DNA of 27,660 nt from Rhizophagus sp. LPA8_4_AMF (lineage: Eukaryota > Glomeromycota > Glomeromycetes > Glomerales > Glomeraceae). Where the stretch lies: positions 1 to 27,660 of the forward strand of contig JADRCO010000719.1 of NCBI GenBank assembly GCA_021464525.1, given 5' to 3'. Within the stretch, counting starts at the first letter, position 1. The number at the start of each line of letters is the position of its first letter. The notes below the pieces were generated by a model. That model did not search any database and was not told the DNA's origin. It saw nothing but the letters and a program-made list of their open reading frames with translations. A program made the translations under genes and the position numbers. Shown here piece by piece: positions 10,913 through 21,867 of the stretch.

Positions 10913-11075
10913 GGGGATGGCCAGAAAATGACGTAATTTAAATTTTAGGATTTTTGACCCTCTATGTCATCATCCATTTTAGGAAATTCAAAATTACAAG
11001 CGTCTAATAAATGGAAACTGTGTAACATCATCATGGTCTTAACCCTAGGAAATGACGTCATTTCTGCCCATCCCC
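10913..11075. mobile_element. Harbinger/Tourist-like MITE with TAA duplication
   Basis: The ends are GGGGATGGCCAGAAAATGAC and its inverted partner GACGTCATTTCTGCCCATCCCC, about 28 bases of terminal inverted repeat with a few differences. TAA flanks both sides (10910-10912 and 11076-11078). A 3-base TWA duplication and G-rich ends are typical of PIF/Harbinger non-autonomous elements. It is 163 bp and non-coding. Confidence 0.75.
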
Positions 11076-11397
11076 TAATCATAAAAAAAATCTCTTCATA
11101 ATAACGTTTTTTAGTTTATTTCGATAAAAAAAAGATTAATTTTATCTCAAAAATTGGAAAAAAAAATGAAATTTATTTTCGATCTTAAAATAATATTTAT
11201 GATTCAAATGTGGAAAGTAATTTTACAGTCAATGCTTTTCTTTTTAAACAGCAAATATATATTTTAATTTTTAGATTTATTTTTATTTTTTTTTCTCAAC
11301 GTGAACAAAGTTAAATTTTTAGAGTTTAGCTGTACTTGTAATAAGAACATTTATTTAATAATCACGTGACAGTCGCTATGCAATTTTATCAAGAGAT

Positions 11398-11745
11398 AAA
11401 TGGCGACTTACAGTAACATGTGAGGTTGATGGTTTTAGTAGCAAATTATCAGCTGTTGTGACTACCAATTTTTTTACATTTTTCTTCAATTATTTATAAT
11501 TTATATTTATAATTTTTTTTTTTTAATTTAAAAGTTTGAATAAACCTAGATTTGCCACCTTCCCTAATATTATAAAAGCAAAGAAAAAACCTTTAGTCAA
11601 ATTTACACCTAATCAATTAAGTGTTGATATTACTCCAAGGTTAGAAACTATTTCTGCAGTAGAACTACCAGCTAGGCAAGGTGGAACTAAAGTAGGATCT
11701 GTAGATGAATTAGTTTCTAAATTGAAAGAGACCGAAGCTCTTTAA
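11398..11745 (+). pseudogene. ETFB: C-terminal fragment of electron-transfer flavoprotein beta subunit
   Basis: The last exon (from 11536) encodes [19 protein letters not shown], then [10 protein letters not shown], a [18 protein letters not shown] end and TAA, matching the C-terminal region of ETF-beta. Upstream, 11398-11465 gives a degraded version of the preceding segment: LTVTCEVDG, then KLSAVVTT, where a conserved LTVTREVDGG...LPAVVTTDL is expected. About 65 AT-rich bases lie between the two pieces and look like a former intron whose donor is lost (no GT follows VTT). In the intact family ETF-beta binds AMP and pairs with ETF-alpha in mitochondria to pass electrons from acyl-CoA dehydrogenases. 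The N-terminal two thirds is absent, replaced upstream by unrelated AT-rich sequence and the Harbinger-like element. This copy cannot make a working subunit, so a functional copy should exist elsewhere. Confidence 0.8.
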
Positions 11746-11993
11746 ATCACCAATCCTCCGAATTATGATATTCATTCTTTTGGTAAATTAGTTATGTGTC
11801 ATTGATTTCGGGTTCAAGAATTGTAGTATTATTAATATACAATTGATCTGTTTAAAAAGAAAGAATAAGAAAATTTAGAAAATTGAATAGAACTTTTTTT
11901 GTTATAATAAAAAAAAATTAATAATATATATTTAATGAGAGAAAATTTTTGATACCTTGATATGTGTTATCTAGTCTTTGAGTACCATATATA
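11746..11993. other. Short AT-rich spacer between two pseudogenes
   Basis: The 3' flanks of the ETF-beta fragment (plus strand) and of the RPB9-like pseudogene (minus strand) meet here. No gene is seen. Confidence 0.5.
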
Positions 11994-12557
11994 TCACATA
12001 TAATTTTCATCTTCGGTATATCCATCAGGTATTTTCTCCTCATCTTGTGGTACTTGTTGTTTTGGCTTATTATCATTATAGTCGGTCCATCTAAAACCAC
12101 ATTCAGTATTAGCACAGGCATAATATAATACCATTTTGGTATCTGAATGACCTGAACGATGTAATTGTTGTGCTTTTATATAACCACATTCTGGACATTC
12201 TTTCTCCATGTGTGGCTTTAAAAATAATAATTTTTTTTTTAATAAATCAATAAATTTTACAAAAAAGTAATTTGGTAAACAAATATTTACCAATGTGGGA
12301 TCACAAGCTATATCTCAAATAATTGTAATGACTTCACTTAAACGAACCAAAAATTTAATAATTAGATCAAAGTTTAAAAAGGAAGGAAAAAAATTTTTTC
12401 TTACCTAGATGAATTTATAAGCTCACTTCTATAAACACATTTGTTATCAGTTTCTTCTTGGTGAATACAATTACAGCAAGCATAAAATAATTTATGAGCT
12501 TCTTTATCTTCTCTTAGGTATAACAAATTGCTACTATTAACAATAATAAACAGGGGG
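11994..12557 (-). pseudogene. RPB9: RPB9-like RNA polymerase zinc-ribbon subunit, decayed copy
   Basis: There are three minus-strand exons: about 12557-12405, 12336-12291 and 12215-11994. Exon 1 gives SSNLLYLREDKEAHKLFYACC, then CIHQEETDNKCVYRSEL, matching the first zinc ribbon of RPB9. Exon 2 gives SEVITII-stop-DIACDPTL, matching the conserved linker. Exon 3 gives CPECGYIKA...KMVLYYACANTECGFRWTD, the second, TFIIS-like ribbon (CxxC...CxxxxC), and ends with an unusual acidic tail before TAA. Exon junctions keep phase. The copy is dead because the N-terminal Cys pair of ribbon 1 is replaced (FIIVNSSN where a CxxCNN pattern is expected), no ATG is found, and a TGA lies in exon 2 (plus 12315-12317). 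Intact RPB9 is a small Pol II subunit that helps fidelity and start-site choice. RPA12 or RPC11 are alternatives, but the linker DPTL favours RPB9. Confidence 0.75.
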
Positions 12558-12659
12558 TTTGAAATATATAAAGTAATTTAATTTATTTGATATATTCATT
12601 AGTATATATTTACCATAAGCTTACAGAATTTAAAAGTGGCCATTTTTTTTGATTACCAA

Positions 12660-12725
12660 GCAGGTGTGGTATAGTATGTTCATTGGGTATGCATATGAGG
12701 GCATTTTTAATTATTAAATTGAATG
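12660..12725. repeat. Dispersed repeat, short copy
   Basis: The segment from AGGTGTGGTATAGTATGTTC to TTAATTATTAAATTGAA resembles 12885-12945 (AGATGTGGCATGATATATTC...) and 1160-1200. It seems to be a 5' part of the same dispersed family without the conserved downstream part. Confidence 0.45.
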
Positions 12726-12898
12726 GAAGCACTTTCCTTTTCATTCATATGCAGTATATGTTAATAATGTCAACAAATCACAAATTTTCAATACGTAAAG
12801 TGATGACTTTCACTTTTCATTAATATTGAGATTGTACATCTTTAATTTTTCAAGCAAAATCATATCCAGGTCCTCCAATTCAACCAGATGTGGCATGA

Positions 12899-13180
12899 TA
12901 TATTCATTGAGTGTGCATATAATATGACATTTTAATTGAATATTTGGGAGGTAAATATGTAAAGTGTGATTATTTTATCAGGGGGAACCTTTGGATTAAG
13001 AATATTTCCCCATTAATTTAAGAAGTTTGTATCTATTTATACAAGCAATAATGAAAGGTAAGAAAGATAAGTGAGAAGGTTGGGATAAAAGTTTTCCAAT
13101 TATTGTTATGAAGCAAGGTATATAACTTCCACTTTTCATACTTCCACTTTTTCATTCCATTAAATTGATATGGTGCGAAC
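12899..13180. repeat. Dispersed repeat, copy 2
   Basis: This is the longest copy of the family also seen at 1149-1340, in the same orientation. It shares GGTAAATATGTAAAGTGTG, the TTTGGATTAAGAATATTT block and the CTTTT-CATTCCATTA...GGTGC end. An extra segment of about 90 bases (roughly 13035-13120) is absent from copy 1. No reading frame is present. Confidence 0.6.
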
Positions 13181-13696
13181 AAAAGAAGAAATTTTTTATT
13201 ACACAATCAGACAAATTATGATTACTGCGAATTAGACAAATTAAAATGATATCATGATTACTACGAATTATATTTTTATGATGAAATTCTTAGGAAATTA
13301 CATCATATTTCATTATTTTTTATCATGATTAATAAAATATACTCGGTCTAAAATTTAATAAAATAGTATAGTTACTGCAGACATATTATCATAACAATTT
13401 TTTACTAGAAAATTACATCATAATATCCCATCATGTTCTGTAAAGACAAGCTCATTTTTTGTTCGCCATTTCTTGTAGCACAGAGATAATAAACCGATCA
13501 CATGTTATAGAAATATAGTAGTGACGAAACTTTATTGTAGGGAAGGAATTATTCGTTTTCTGAATATATAATATTGAGAAAAAAAGATATTTGCGTATTA
13601 TTACATAAATCAAATTAACGAATGGAATCATAAAAAATAGTGATTTTTTCTCCCCTATTTTAGTTTGAACATATTACCAATCAACACAACAGTCGA
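13181..13696. other. AT-rich spacer with short internal repeats
   Basis: ATGATTACTGCGAATTA/ATGATTACTACGAATTA and GAAATTACATCATA each occur twice with small changes, suggesting local duplication. No gene is seen. Confidence 0.4.
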
Positions 13697-15110
13697 TTAA
13701 TAATCTTTCAGAATGCTTCTAGGAATACATGTAGTAGTACTATACTCCGCCCATAAATGGCATCTAATTGTCGCATTTGTCTCATATGATAACCCACAAT
13801 TATCATTGATCTTTGTCACCTTTGAGTTTAGAATATCCACTCTCTTTCTCCAACTAGTTAATTTTCTTTGGTTACGGATATACTGCAAGCATTTTCCTGG
13901 ACTTGTCTGGATAAGAGTGTCGTGAAAACAACATTTGTGCCTAACGCAGTCACTTTTCGTCTCTTGTGAAATTTTTTAACCATCTTCTCACCACATGCTA
14001 TCGTTCTACTTGATGTTTGGTCCTACGTTTGATTCTACGTCTACTCACATGAGTTAGAAATTTTTTCCGTGGATGATGTTCTTGATCTCGTTGTGTTGTA
14101 GCTCTAGTACAACTATGGTTATGTTTTCTGATAACGTTCCTTATTTTTTCTGTTAAAACGCCCGAAGAGGTATCTCCTGTGGAAGAGGATGAAAAAGTAG
14201 AGATAATAGAAAGATCCTGATTATTAGAGGAAAGAATTTATTCTCTCTGCAAAGGATTTTCTTTCGAAAAACTAGACAGAGCAGTAATAGTTTCTTCACC
14301 ATTTCTGAGCTGTGCTCACGAAATGATGATGTTTTTTTTGTTATTGTAAGATGACCCCTGATGGAATTGAAATAGCATGGACTATCTGTTGACCAATATC
14401 TGTATCGTTCGTGGCTGTCGCTAACAGTTTCAGGTTGAATACAACTGACTATACAACTAGCACCCTTAATGTCCGTAGTACTATGAATCTGAAGGGGACC
14501 ATGAAAAGATATATTAGATGGAACAATCTATTTTCGTGTTCTCGTTTGCTTCTGCTAGAGAATTATCATCGGTGATCTGTAACCAGAAATCTGTTAACGA
14601 ACAAGTCGTTTCTATGGACATCAACTGCTGTACCTAAGGACTGACTAAGGGAAAAGATTTTCTCGTGAAGGGACTGCTTATAATGAGTGGAACCTATTAT
14701 TCGAACACATTGAATAGGATTTCTAGGTAGGCGTAATTGGACTTTAAGTGCAAAAATCTTTGCTTCACTGTGATTGGATATGTAAAAGAAGACGGGTTGT
14801 ATATGATAACTGTAAGACCAAATACCAAGAGTATTGCGTCCACATTCTTCCATAACCACTAGTTTCTTGACTCTTAAGCGTATCTCTTCGGTCACTGAAA
14901 CTAGCGCAGAACTCTTCCAATATTCTGTCAAGAATTTGGATAAGAATGTCAACGATCACATTCCTCGGAATCTCAGACCGTGCCGAAAAATCTACAGTAT
15001 TTTAGGTGATGGGGTGACACACCATAAATTGACTCAGAAAAACACCGCAAATGTTCCATTATACTTTTAAAATTCTTCACGGAAGTCAAACTCTCTATAG
15101 CCATGAGCAT
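13697..15110 (-). pseudogene. GC-richer block of broken, unrecognised minus-strand coding sequence
   Basis: Base composition rises to about 40% GC by eye against an AT-rich background, and codons such as CTG, CGA and GTC become common. Minus-strand open stretches follow one another in changing frames. The first is 15110-14973 (MLMAIESLTSVKNFKSIMEH...). Next come about 14990-14765 and the overlapping 14952-14566 (128 residues, including VHRNDLFVNRFLVTD). The last are about 14318-13998 (Ser/Thr-rich linker then KKFLTHVSRRRIKRRTKHQ, with one TAA at 14238-14240) and 13888-13697. No intron signals are obvious between them. I recognise no domain. A decayed gene, a transposon-derived gene or foreign DNA are all possible. 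The basic cluster suggests nucleic-acid binding, but that is only a guess. Confidence 0.35.
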
Positions 15111-15290
15111 TGTTGTCTTACACTATCACTTTGTGGACAACTCCTCTTTATGTGGTTTCAACTTCGTAAAGATCAGCAAACAGTTTATTCTGCTCCGGTG
15201 AACAAGGCATATGGGATTCACGTTATCCATTTTTTTTATATTAATCCCATTTTTCAAATAGACAACAAAAAAAGTTTGACCGCATAAGAT

Positions 15291-16122
15291 ACTGTATGAT
15301 GTCAGTTAATTACGAATAAATTTTCCCGTGCAGATTAATTTCTTTTCGAAGGTTAATATTTTAATAGACTATATAAATCTCACATGAATAAAATTCGTTA
15401 ATAAAGTGTGTAACGTCTTATAAATTCGGGTTTAGTGAAAATTACTAATATATAAATGAGTTACGATTTATAGAAGTTTTACTTTAAACAGAAACTATAT
15501 TATATTTCTCCTATGATAACTTTGCTTTTAAAATACACTTGGATGATTCGTTTTAATATAAAGTAGACTTACTCTCGCGAAAGCTCAAATTCCATTTCTC
15601 GTTATGAATTTTTTTCAGTTTATTAGATACATAAAATATGTAGATTGATCGTGAATACACTATAAACAGCTAATCCGTATATTGAAATTTTCTAATTAAC
15701 CATGTTTGGATGCGCACATAACTTCTGGCACAGTTGTGGATCTCTGATTGTTTCTCATTTACGTCACAAGATCATGATTATGTTTTAATCATTTTTAACC
15801 TTTGTAAACATAGTTTAAAAGTAATTTGTTTGTTAATAATATCGAAATTACTTTGCAAATTATTTCTATATTTTTTTAAATTTATTTACAATGATTGCAT
15901 GAATCTTATTTAACTCTTAACGAACAAACATTGTAATAAATAAAGAAACCATATAATAATAGATTAACACTGCTATCCGTTCATTTAATCTAGAAACTGA
16001 AGCTACTATTATATTCACAAATCACAATGTCATCTTGTATGTTTATTTGTGAAGAGTTTAAATATTATAAGTGAACCTTCTCATAAATAGACATAGCACG
16101 AGTTGAATTCAATAATTTAAGC
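15291..16122. other. Intergenic, no gene seen
   Basis: AT-rich sequence with only short open frames. The last 100 bases would be the upstream region of the channel-like pseudogene. No repeat or RNA gene was seen. Confidence 0.45.
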
Positions 16123-19100
16123 ATGTCTGCAAGAAATAATGAAATTCGCATTCGACTTCGGAAAGTGAAATGGTAAGTTTCGAAGCAAACAAATTTTTGG
16201 TCAAGTTTATCATCATCAGTGCATTTTGCGAAACATGTTTACGTTTTACAATTTACTCCTATTCAATGAATTTTACTTTTAATACTGCTTTACTTTCTCA
16301 TACATTATGGCGCAATCTCGATATATTTGCATTAACTGATTAAGTGAAATTTTTTTAATTTACTTATTAGTAAATTTTAAAAAGATATTTACATGATTTC
16401 ATATAACGAAATTTTTTTTTCTTTTTGATGAATGAATTCTAATACAAAAAAGTCTAAGTAATGGTTATACTACAGTTATTTAAGAGTTTTAATAATTCTA
16501 TTAACCATAAATAGTAAATTTGAACATGTCGATTCAGATGCTTTTTGTTATTTAATTCGTGATTTTCTCTCTCTCTTTTTTTTTAACAAATTCCTTTCAC
16601 GTTTGGTAAACTGATTTAAAAAACATTAAATAATTCAAATAGTAGACGAAAAACATGATAAAGATGAAGTTGATAATGATATTGTGCCGCACAACCCACG
16701 CGACCCGCATAACGCGCACAACAGAAAACAAGTATCTTTAGTATCTTTATCTCCTAATGGTGCATATGTCGTTACACATAGCGAAGGTGATAAATCAATT
16801 GAGGGATGGATTGTAAAAGATTCTAAACTGATACTAGATCCTGAAGCAAATGTCTATAAATTACCAGAAGTAGTAGATCTTATTATTGAGTTAAAAGTAA
16901 ATGATAGTAAAATTATTTGTTATTGTTATATTACTAATGGTAATAAAATTAAAATCTTTCAAATGTCAAATAAACAAAATTAAACTTAATCTTCCACCTA
17001 TAACGAGAACTACTACGTTTCATTTCAAAAAAAAATGGTAATTTGGCAGTATACATTTAATTTGGGTAATATATCAGTTTATTCTACACATGATAAAATG
17101 AATGATGAGCTAATATTAATGTCATCTTACAAGCTTTCAAATTCTGGAGGAGGGATTATTGATGAGGATAATAATATATGGATAATGTCTTCAGATTATT
17201 TATTTAATAGGAACTTAAAAACACTTTAACTGAAATTTAGTTATTCGCTTGGGACTTACGCAACCTCTAGTTTTGGAGCGGCTGATGATAGGTTTAAAGT
17301 AATATCTAAAGGAAATTTAATCGTCGTAAAAGATTTTAATGAAATTGTAATCTTTTCAAAAGGTGCGCATTTTCCAATTCGAAATATTGAATTTCAGGAT
17401 ATGACGAAAGTAAAATTGTACGTAATACAAAATAATGATTATCTTTTGGCTTTTAATATTTTTAATCTACCTAGAAAAGACAAAAACCAGAATATAATTA
17501 ACTGATATCAATAAGATGTATCAATGATTTTCAATGAAATTAAGTTTATCCTTTATGAATATAATTCAGAATCAAAGGAAGCATTTGGATTAATTAATGG
17601 AAAATTTTCGTGTATAAGTTTATTAGATTTAAATTGGCATAAAATTTTTGAATCCTATAGAGAAGATAATGATTTTGTTGGTTGGAATAATTACTTGTGT
17701 CATTCTTTTGAGAAGAATTATTATAATGATACTTTGGCTTTTCCTGATATAGAAAACATTGGATTTTTACTTTCTAATGAACGTGAAAACATCGAAAATA
17801 TTACAGATATAAACTTCAATAATCAAAAATATAAATGGAAAATAGAACTAGAAAACAATAAACTATCAGTATATTCAGATGAAGGATTATTTTTGTGCTC
17901 AATAGACTTAGGTTATAACTCGCAGGACCGGACGTGTAATTGGGAAATTCTTAATAATGATGCATTGGCACTACGATATTATAGTAATTCATAATAATAC
18001 ATGAGTATGATATTAATAATAGAAGTATTAAAACCCAATCCTATTTCTACGATTATAAAGGACTAAACGTTAAAGAATTTTCTGGACCTATGTTACCGAT
18101 AATGAGTATAATAGGTAAAAACGACATAATTAATAATATCATTAAAGATGATAGATGTCTTGCGAAATATGGACACATTTTATTAACAATTTTATTAAAG
18201 TCGTCCCACATGGAATTGATAGAAGAATTTATAAAACTTATTAAAGGTGATCTAAAAAGAAATCTAAAATTTCTCAATATTATAACATTATTATATGAAA
18301 ATACTTTGATTGCATAACAAAATTTAATTCTGAAGTGTTTTATGATTTTACATCCTTTTCGTGAAAAAATTTACGATTACGAGGAATATTCACATTTTTA
18401 TACTTTTGGCCAGGAAATAGAAATTAGTAAAATAACAAAATACTCAAAATTCTTCAGCGTTTAACTGATAGTAAAGCTCAATATATTCAATATATTACTC
18501 TTGTTGTACCCTATGACAATTATTCTTGTTATTCTTTAGAATATAGTTGGTAGAAAGAAATATTTTATCCTCAATCAAGTGCTTTTATTAATTCCTGCAA
18601 AAAAGAATTTTATATAAATTGGAATGGTGAAGCAATTATTAATTTTAAATGGAAAACATTCGGAAGGATATATTATTTTATTATTTGATTATTATTTATG
18701 GTTTTTCTTGTGTGTTTTACAATTGCTTCTTATTCTACAAATTCTTTAACTCAACTACTCAAGAAATTCGGATTAAACTTTAATTGCTTTTGGAATTTTT
18801 CATCTTATATTTGAATTAAGACAGCTTTTTTGGAATTCAAAAAAATATTTTTCTGATTTGGTAAGCATACTTTTTAAAAGTTGAATTACCTTTTTTAAGA
18901 ATCCTAGATTTCAGTGCGTATTTTTCTGCCACCATTGCATCAATTTATTGGATTAAATATGATGATATATCAGACTGATTTCTTGTTTATTATTGGATTT
19001 AAAATTTTTACTTTTCTTTAGAATATTTGAATCATTTGGCAATAATATTTGGAGTAGCTAAATGTGTATTTTCTTTTTTAGTAGTTTTAGCAATTATTAT

Positions 19101-19893
19101 TGCAAGTTTTGGGCATGCTTTTTTTTTACTTTTACATCCTCAGAATTTTTTAGATTCGTTAAATGCACAAAATCCAAACGATCCAAATAATCCTTGGACT
19201 CTTTCTAATGTTTATAATCAAGTTGATGAAAATGGGAATATCTTGAATGAAACTTTTATTCAAATGCCTAGTGAAAATACCAATTTATTTTATTCATATC
19301 CCACCTCTCTTCTTGCAACGTATTTATTTTTAACAGGTTATAACTGTTAAAGAACATTAATTAATATTTACAATAATAATAATTTACACTAATATATATA
19401 TATAAACATGTATAAACAATTAATTTTTAGGAAATCAAAATTCATTATCGCCCTGGGCACCAAAACCAACAACTAAAAATACGATATTATTCATTTTAAT
19501 GGCAGTATTTTCATTCTTAATTGTTATATATTTAATGAATTTATTTATTGGTCTACTTAATATGGCGATTGATAAGGATAACGATAGAGCTTCATATTTA
19601 GTACAAAAAGCAGAAGTTATAGCAGAAATTGAACTATTTTATTTATTACCTCACCAAAGGCGTTGGAGAACTTGGTTTCCTGAAGTAATGTAAGTATTTT
19701 TTTTTAAAATAAATACTAAATATTTTTAAATTAATAAAAGCATTTTTATTGTTTAGATGTTGAAAAAACTCGGATATATATTAGAGAAGCAATTAACAAA
19801 GGTGAATGGAAAATGAATGATTGGCCTGAAATGAAACATAAAATTTTAAAGCTTCTAAGCATCGATGATGCTATTATAGATCTAGCGGTTTAA
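16123..19893 (+). pseudogene. WD40-like/TRP-type ion-transport protein, decayed
   Basis: A possible first exon is 16123-16172 (MSARNNEIRIRL). The N-terminal region follows from 16643 (VSLVSLSPNGAYVVTHSEGD, a WD40-like blade) and runs in one frame to 17994 despite stops. The membrane part includes LLFMVFLVCFTIASY, FGIFHLIFELRQ, LAIIFGVAKCVFSFLVV, a pore-like YSYPTSLLATYLFLTG (exon end 19336) and, from 19431, SLSPWAPKP then MAVFSFLIVIYLMNLFIGLL. Then come HQRRWRTWFPEV (exon end 19689) and a C-terminus ending at 19891-19893. This order matches an expanded Rhizophagus family with a β-propeller-like N-terminus and an Ion_trans domain. Disabling changes include TAA 16981-16983, TAA 17227-17229, TGA 17503-17505, TAA 17512-17514, a TAA pair at 17992-17997, frameshifts near 18035 and between 18317 and 18900, and a TGA or TAG in place of TGG in two tryptophan-rich membrane segments. 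It cannot make a channel. Confidence 0.8.
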
Positions 19894-20550
19894 TTTTAAA
19901 TATTGTTTATTATGCAGCCAAATAGGATCATGTCGTTTTCAACATACTGATATTTTTTAGATATTTTTGATATTTTTGACGCAATACGTCATTTGGATTA
20001 AATATCACATATATTAATATTTATAGTAAAATACTGCATAAATAAGCTTATATAGTTTATTATTATTTTTTTATATGGAACATAATCTTGGACGTTTGCA
20101 TAATAATGGGTATGGTGGTTAAAATATCATCCGAACTGCGAAATATTTCAACCCTCTACCTAATATTTGTTTTTATTATTATATAAATATTTTGGTGTAC
20201 TGTATTAAATGGCGCTGCAAATTTAAAACTTGTGATGTGTCTTATTTACTTGATAATCATGTGATTTCTTTACTTAATGCTTATTGATGGGTTCGTAACA
20301 TGTACTGTACAATGACGAAGTAAATCTCATTAAATAGTAAATCCCGTTCAAAATTTTTAAAATAACATCCAATAAAAAAATTACCTTATCATCATCTAAT
20401 TCTAAAATAATATGTAAGACGACTCAAAAAAAAATGTAAAATCTTATCTTTAAGTATATTTTTGTTCACACAAAGTTATCTTCTCATATTAAAATTTATA
20501 TGGAAATGTGATCACAAAAAATCGATAATATATTCAACTTATTATCATTG
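19894..20550. other. Intergenic, no gene seen
   Basis: This is the 3' flank of the channel pseudogene. It is AT-rich with no open frame of note and no repeat recognised. Confidence 0.45.
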
Positions 20551-21125
20551 TCACAAAAAAGAACCACTATCAAATACCAATACCAAAGCATTAGAAAATG
20601 GAATATTTTAGAATAAATATGGTTGTTTTGAATCATTAGGATAAAGGAGTATTGCATGAAATTTGCGCATATAAAAAGTTACATGTAATAATTTCGTAAA
20701 ATCTGCGTTAAGTTGTGGACCGTAAACTATATTAAATATTTTCTTGGCCAGATTTGGGTAAATTATATGCCAACGCTAATTTTAAACATGCGACAACCAA
20801 CACTTTTAATTGATTCAAATATTATTAAGTATCACCAATAAATTTACATAATAATTCCCTGGCTTCGACACTAAAATACTTGTTAAAATACCGATTATTG
20901 CTAATAAATTAAGGTGCATCAACTGCATGTAATTCATGTTACATTATTCTGATTTATGCAAAATGAATATTTGACGTACCTGAATTAAAATTAAATGATC
21001 ATCCCGTGCATAAGCATGTATAATACAAAGCTCTAATATTATTTTTGACACTATTCGCTCAAAATTTAAAGAATCAGGAGTATTTTGAAGAAATTTTTTG
21101 GAGTGTACTTTCCGAATAATTTATT
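20551..21125 (-). pseudogene. Unrecognised two-exon coding remnant
   Basis: The minus-strand exon from about 21125 to 20980 gives SKKFLQNTPDSLNFERIVSK followed by ILELCIIHAYARDDH, then a good donor GTACGT. After a 57-base intron ending ATGCAG, the next exon (from 20922) carries, in a frame that changes once, FISNNRYFNKYF and EARELLCKFIGDT. It continues with YLNQLKVLVVACLKLALAYN and, after a shift near 20730, FNIVYGPQLNADFTKLLHV and FYMRKFHAILLYPND. Several TAA codons and a final TGA (20551-20553 on plus) break it. The peptides read like a real helical protein but I cannot name the family. Because the spliced phase reads into a different frame from the best peptide, at least one indel is present. 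Confidence 0.45.
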
Positions 21126-21867
21126 AAATTTGTAAATTATAATGAATTACAAAATAAAATTAAAATTAAAATTAAAATACGATTGGTTAACATAATATTA
21201 AAATAAAAAGTTCGACCATTTAACAAAAATTAGTCAGTCCAAAAGATAATGGTATTCAAATTGATTTTTAAATTTAATTTCTAATTATATTATATTTAGC
21301 CTGTTAGTCCTAAATAGACATAACATGCCAGTACTTTGTGACACAACATATCTAGGACGGTTAAAACGGCTAAATTGTAAATATAAAGAACGTACAATAA
21401 ATTTTATAATTCATTCTTTTTTATTTTATAAAAAAAAAAAGGTACCAGGTTTATTATTATTGTTTGTTAAGTTTAATTTTTTTGTAAAAAGTACGTCATA
21501 ATATTAATGCGATCATAACGATAAATGCGAAATTACATTATTTAAACTGTGAATAATATTAAATTTAAAATTAAATTATGAAACTTTTGCAATAATATAT
21601 ATTTATTTTTATAAAATTAATTTAAAATCTTTTTTAATAATAAAGCTTTAATCTAAATTTAGATTTTTTTTTTTTTAAACAATTAATAAATTTTCTTAAA
21701 GATAAGTCTTTATTTAAATTAATTCTGATTTGATTTACTTTGCATGTTTCGTATGTTATAGTACATTAATATGTAAAGAAAATCCCCCTTTTTAGAGCGC
21801 ATTGAATTACTGTAAAGTAGACATATCGCATACATACAACCTATAAACTTTTTTTTTAACAATACAT
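21126..21867. other. AT-rich spacer with (AAAATT)n
   Basis: A short (TAAAAT)n-type repeat of four units lies at about 21151-21179. A minus-strand open stretch near 21290-21405 (RSLYLQFSRFNRPRYVV...) might be another exon remnant of the neighbouring pseudogene, but it is too short to call. Confidence 0.35.

Noticed and set aside
11800..11830. GGTTCAA motif resembling a tRNA B-box
   Set aside because: No A-box, acceptor stem or cloverleaf can be formed around it.
13713..13925. Plus-strand ORF of 70 codons
   Set aside because: The opposite strand gives the more protein-like peptide here. This frame is hydrophobic and without motifs.
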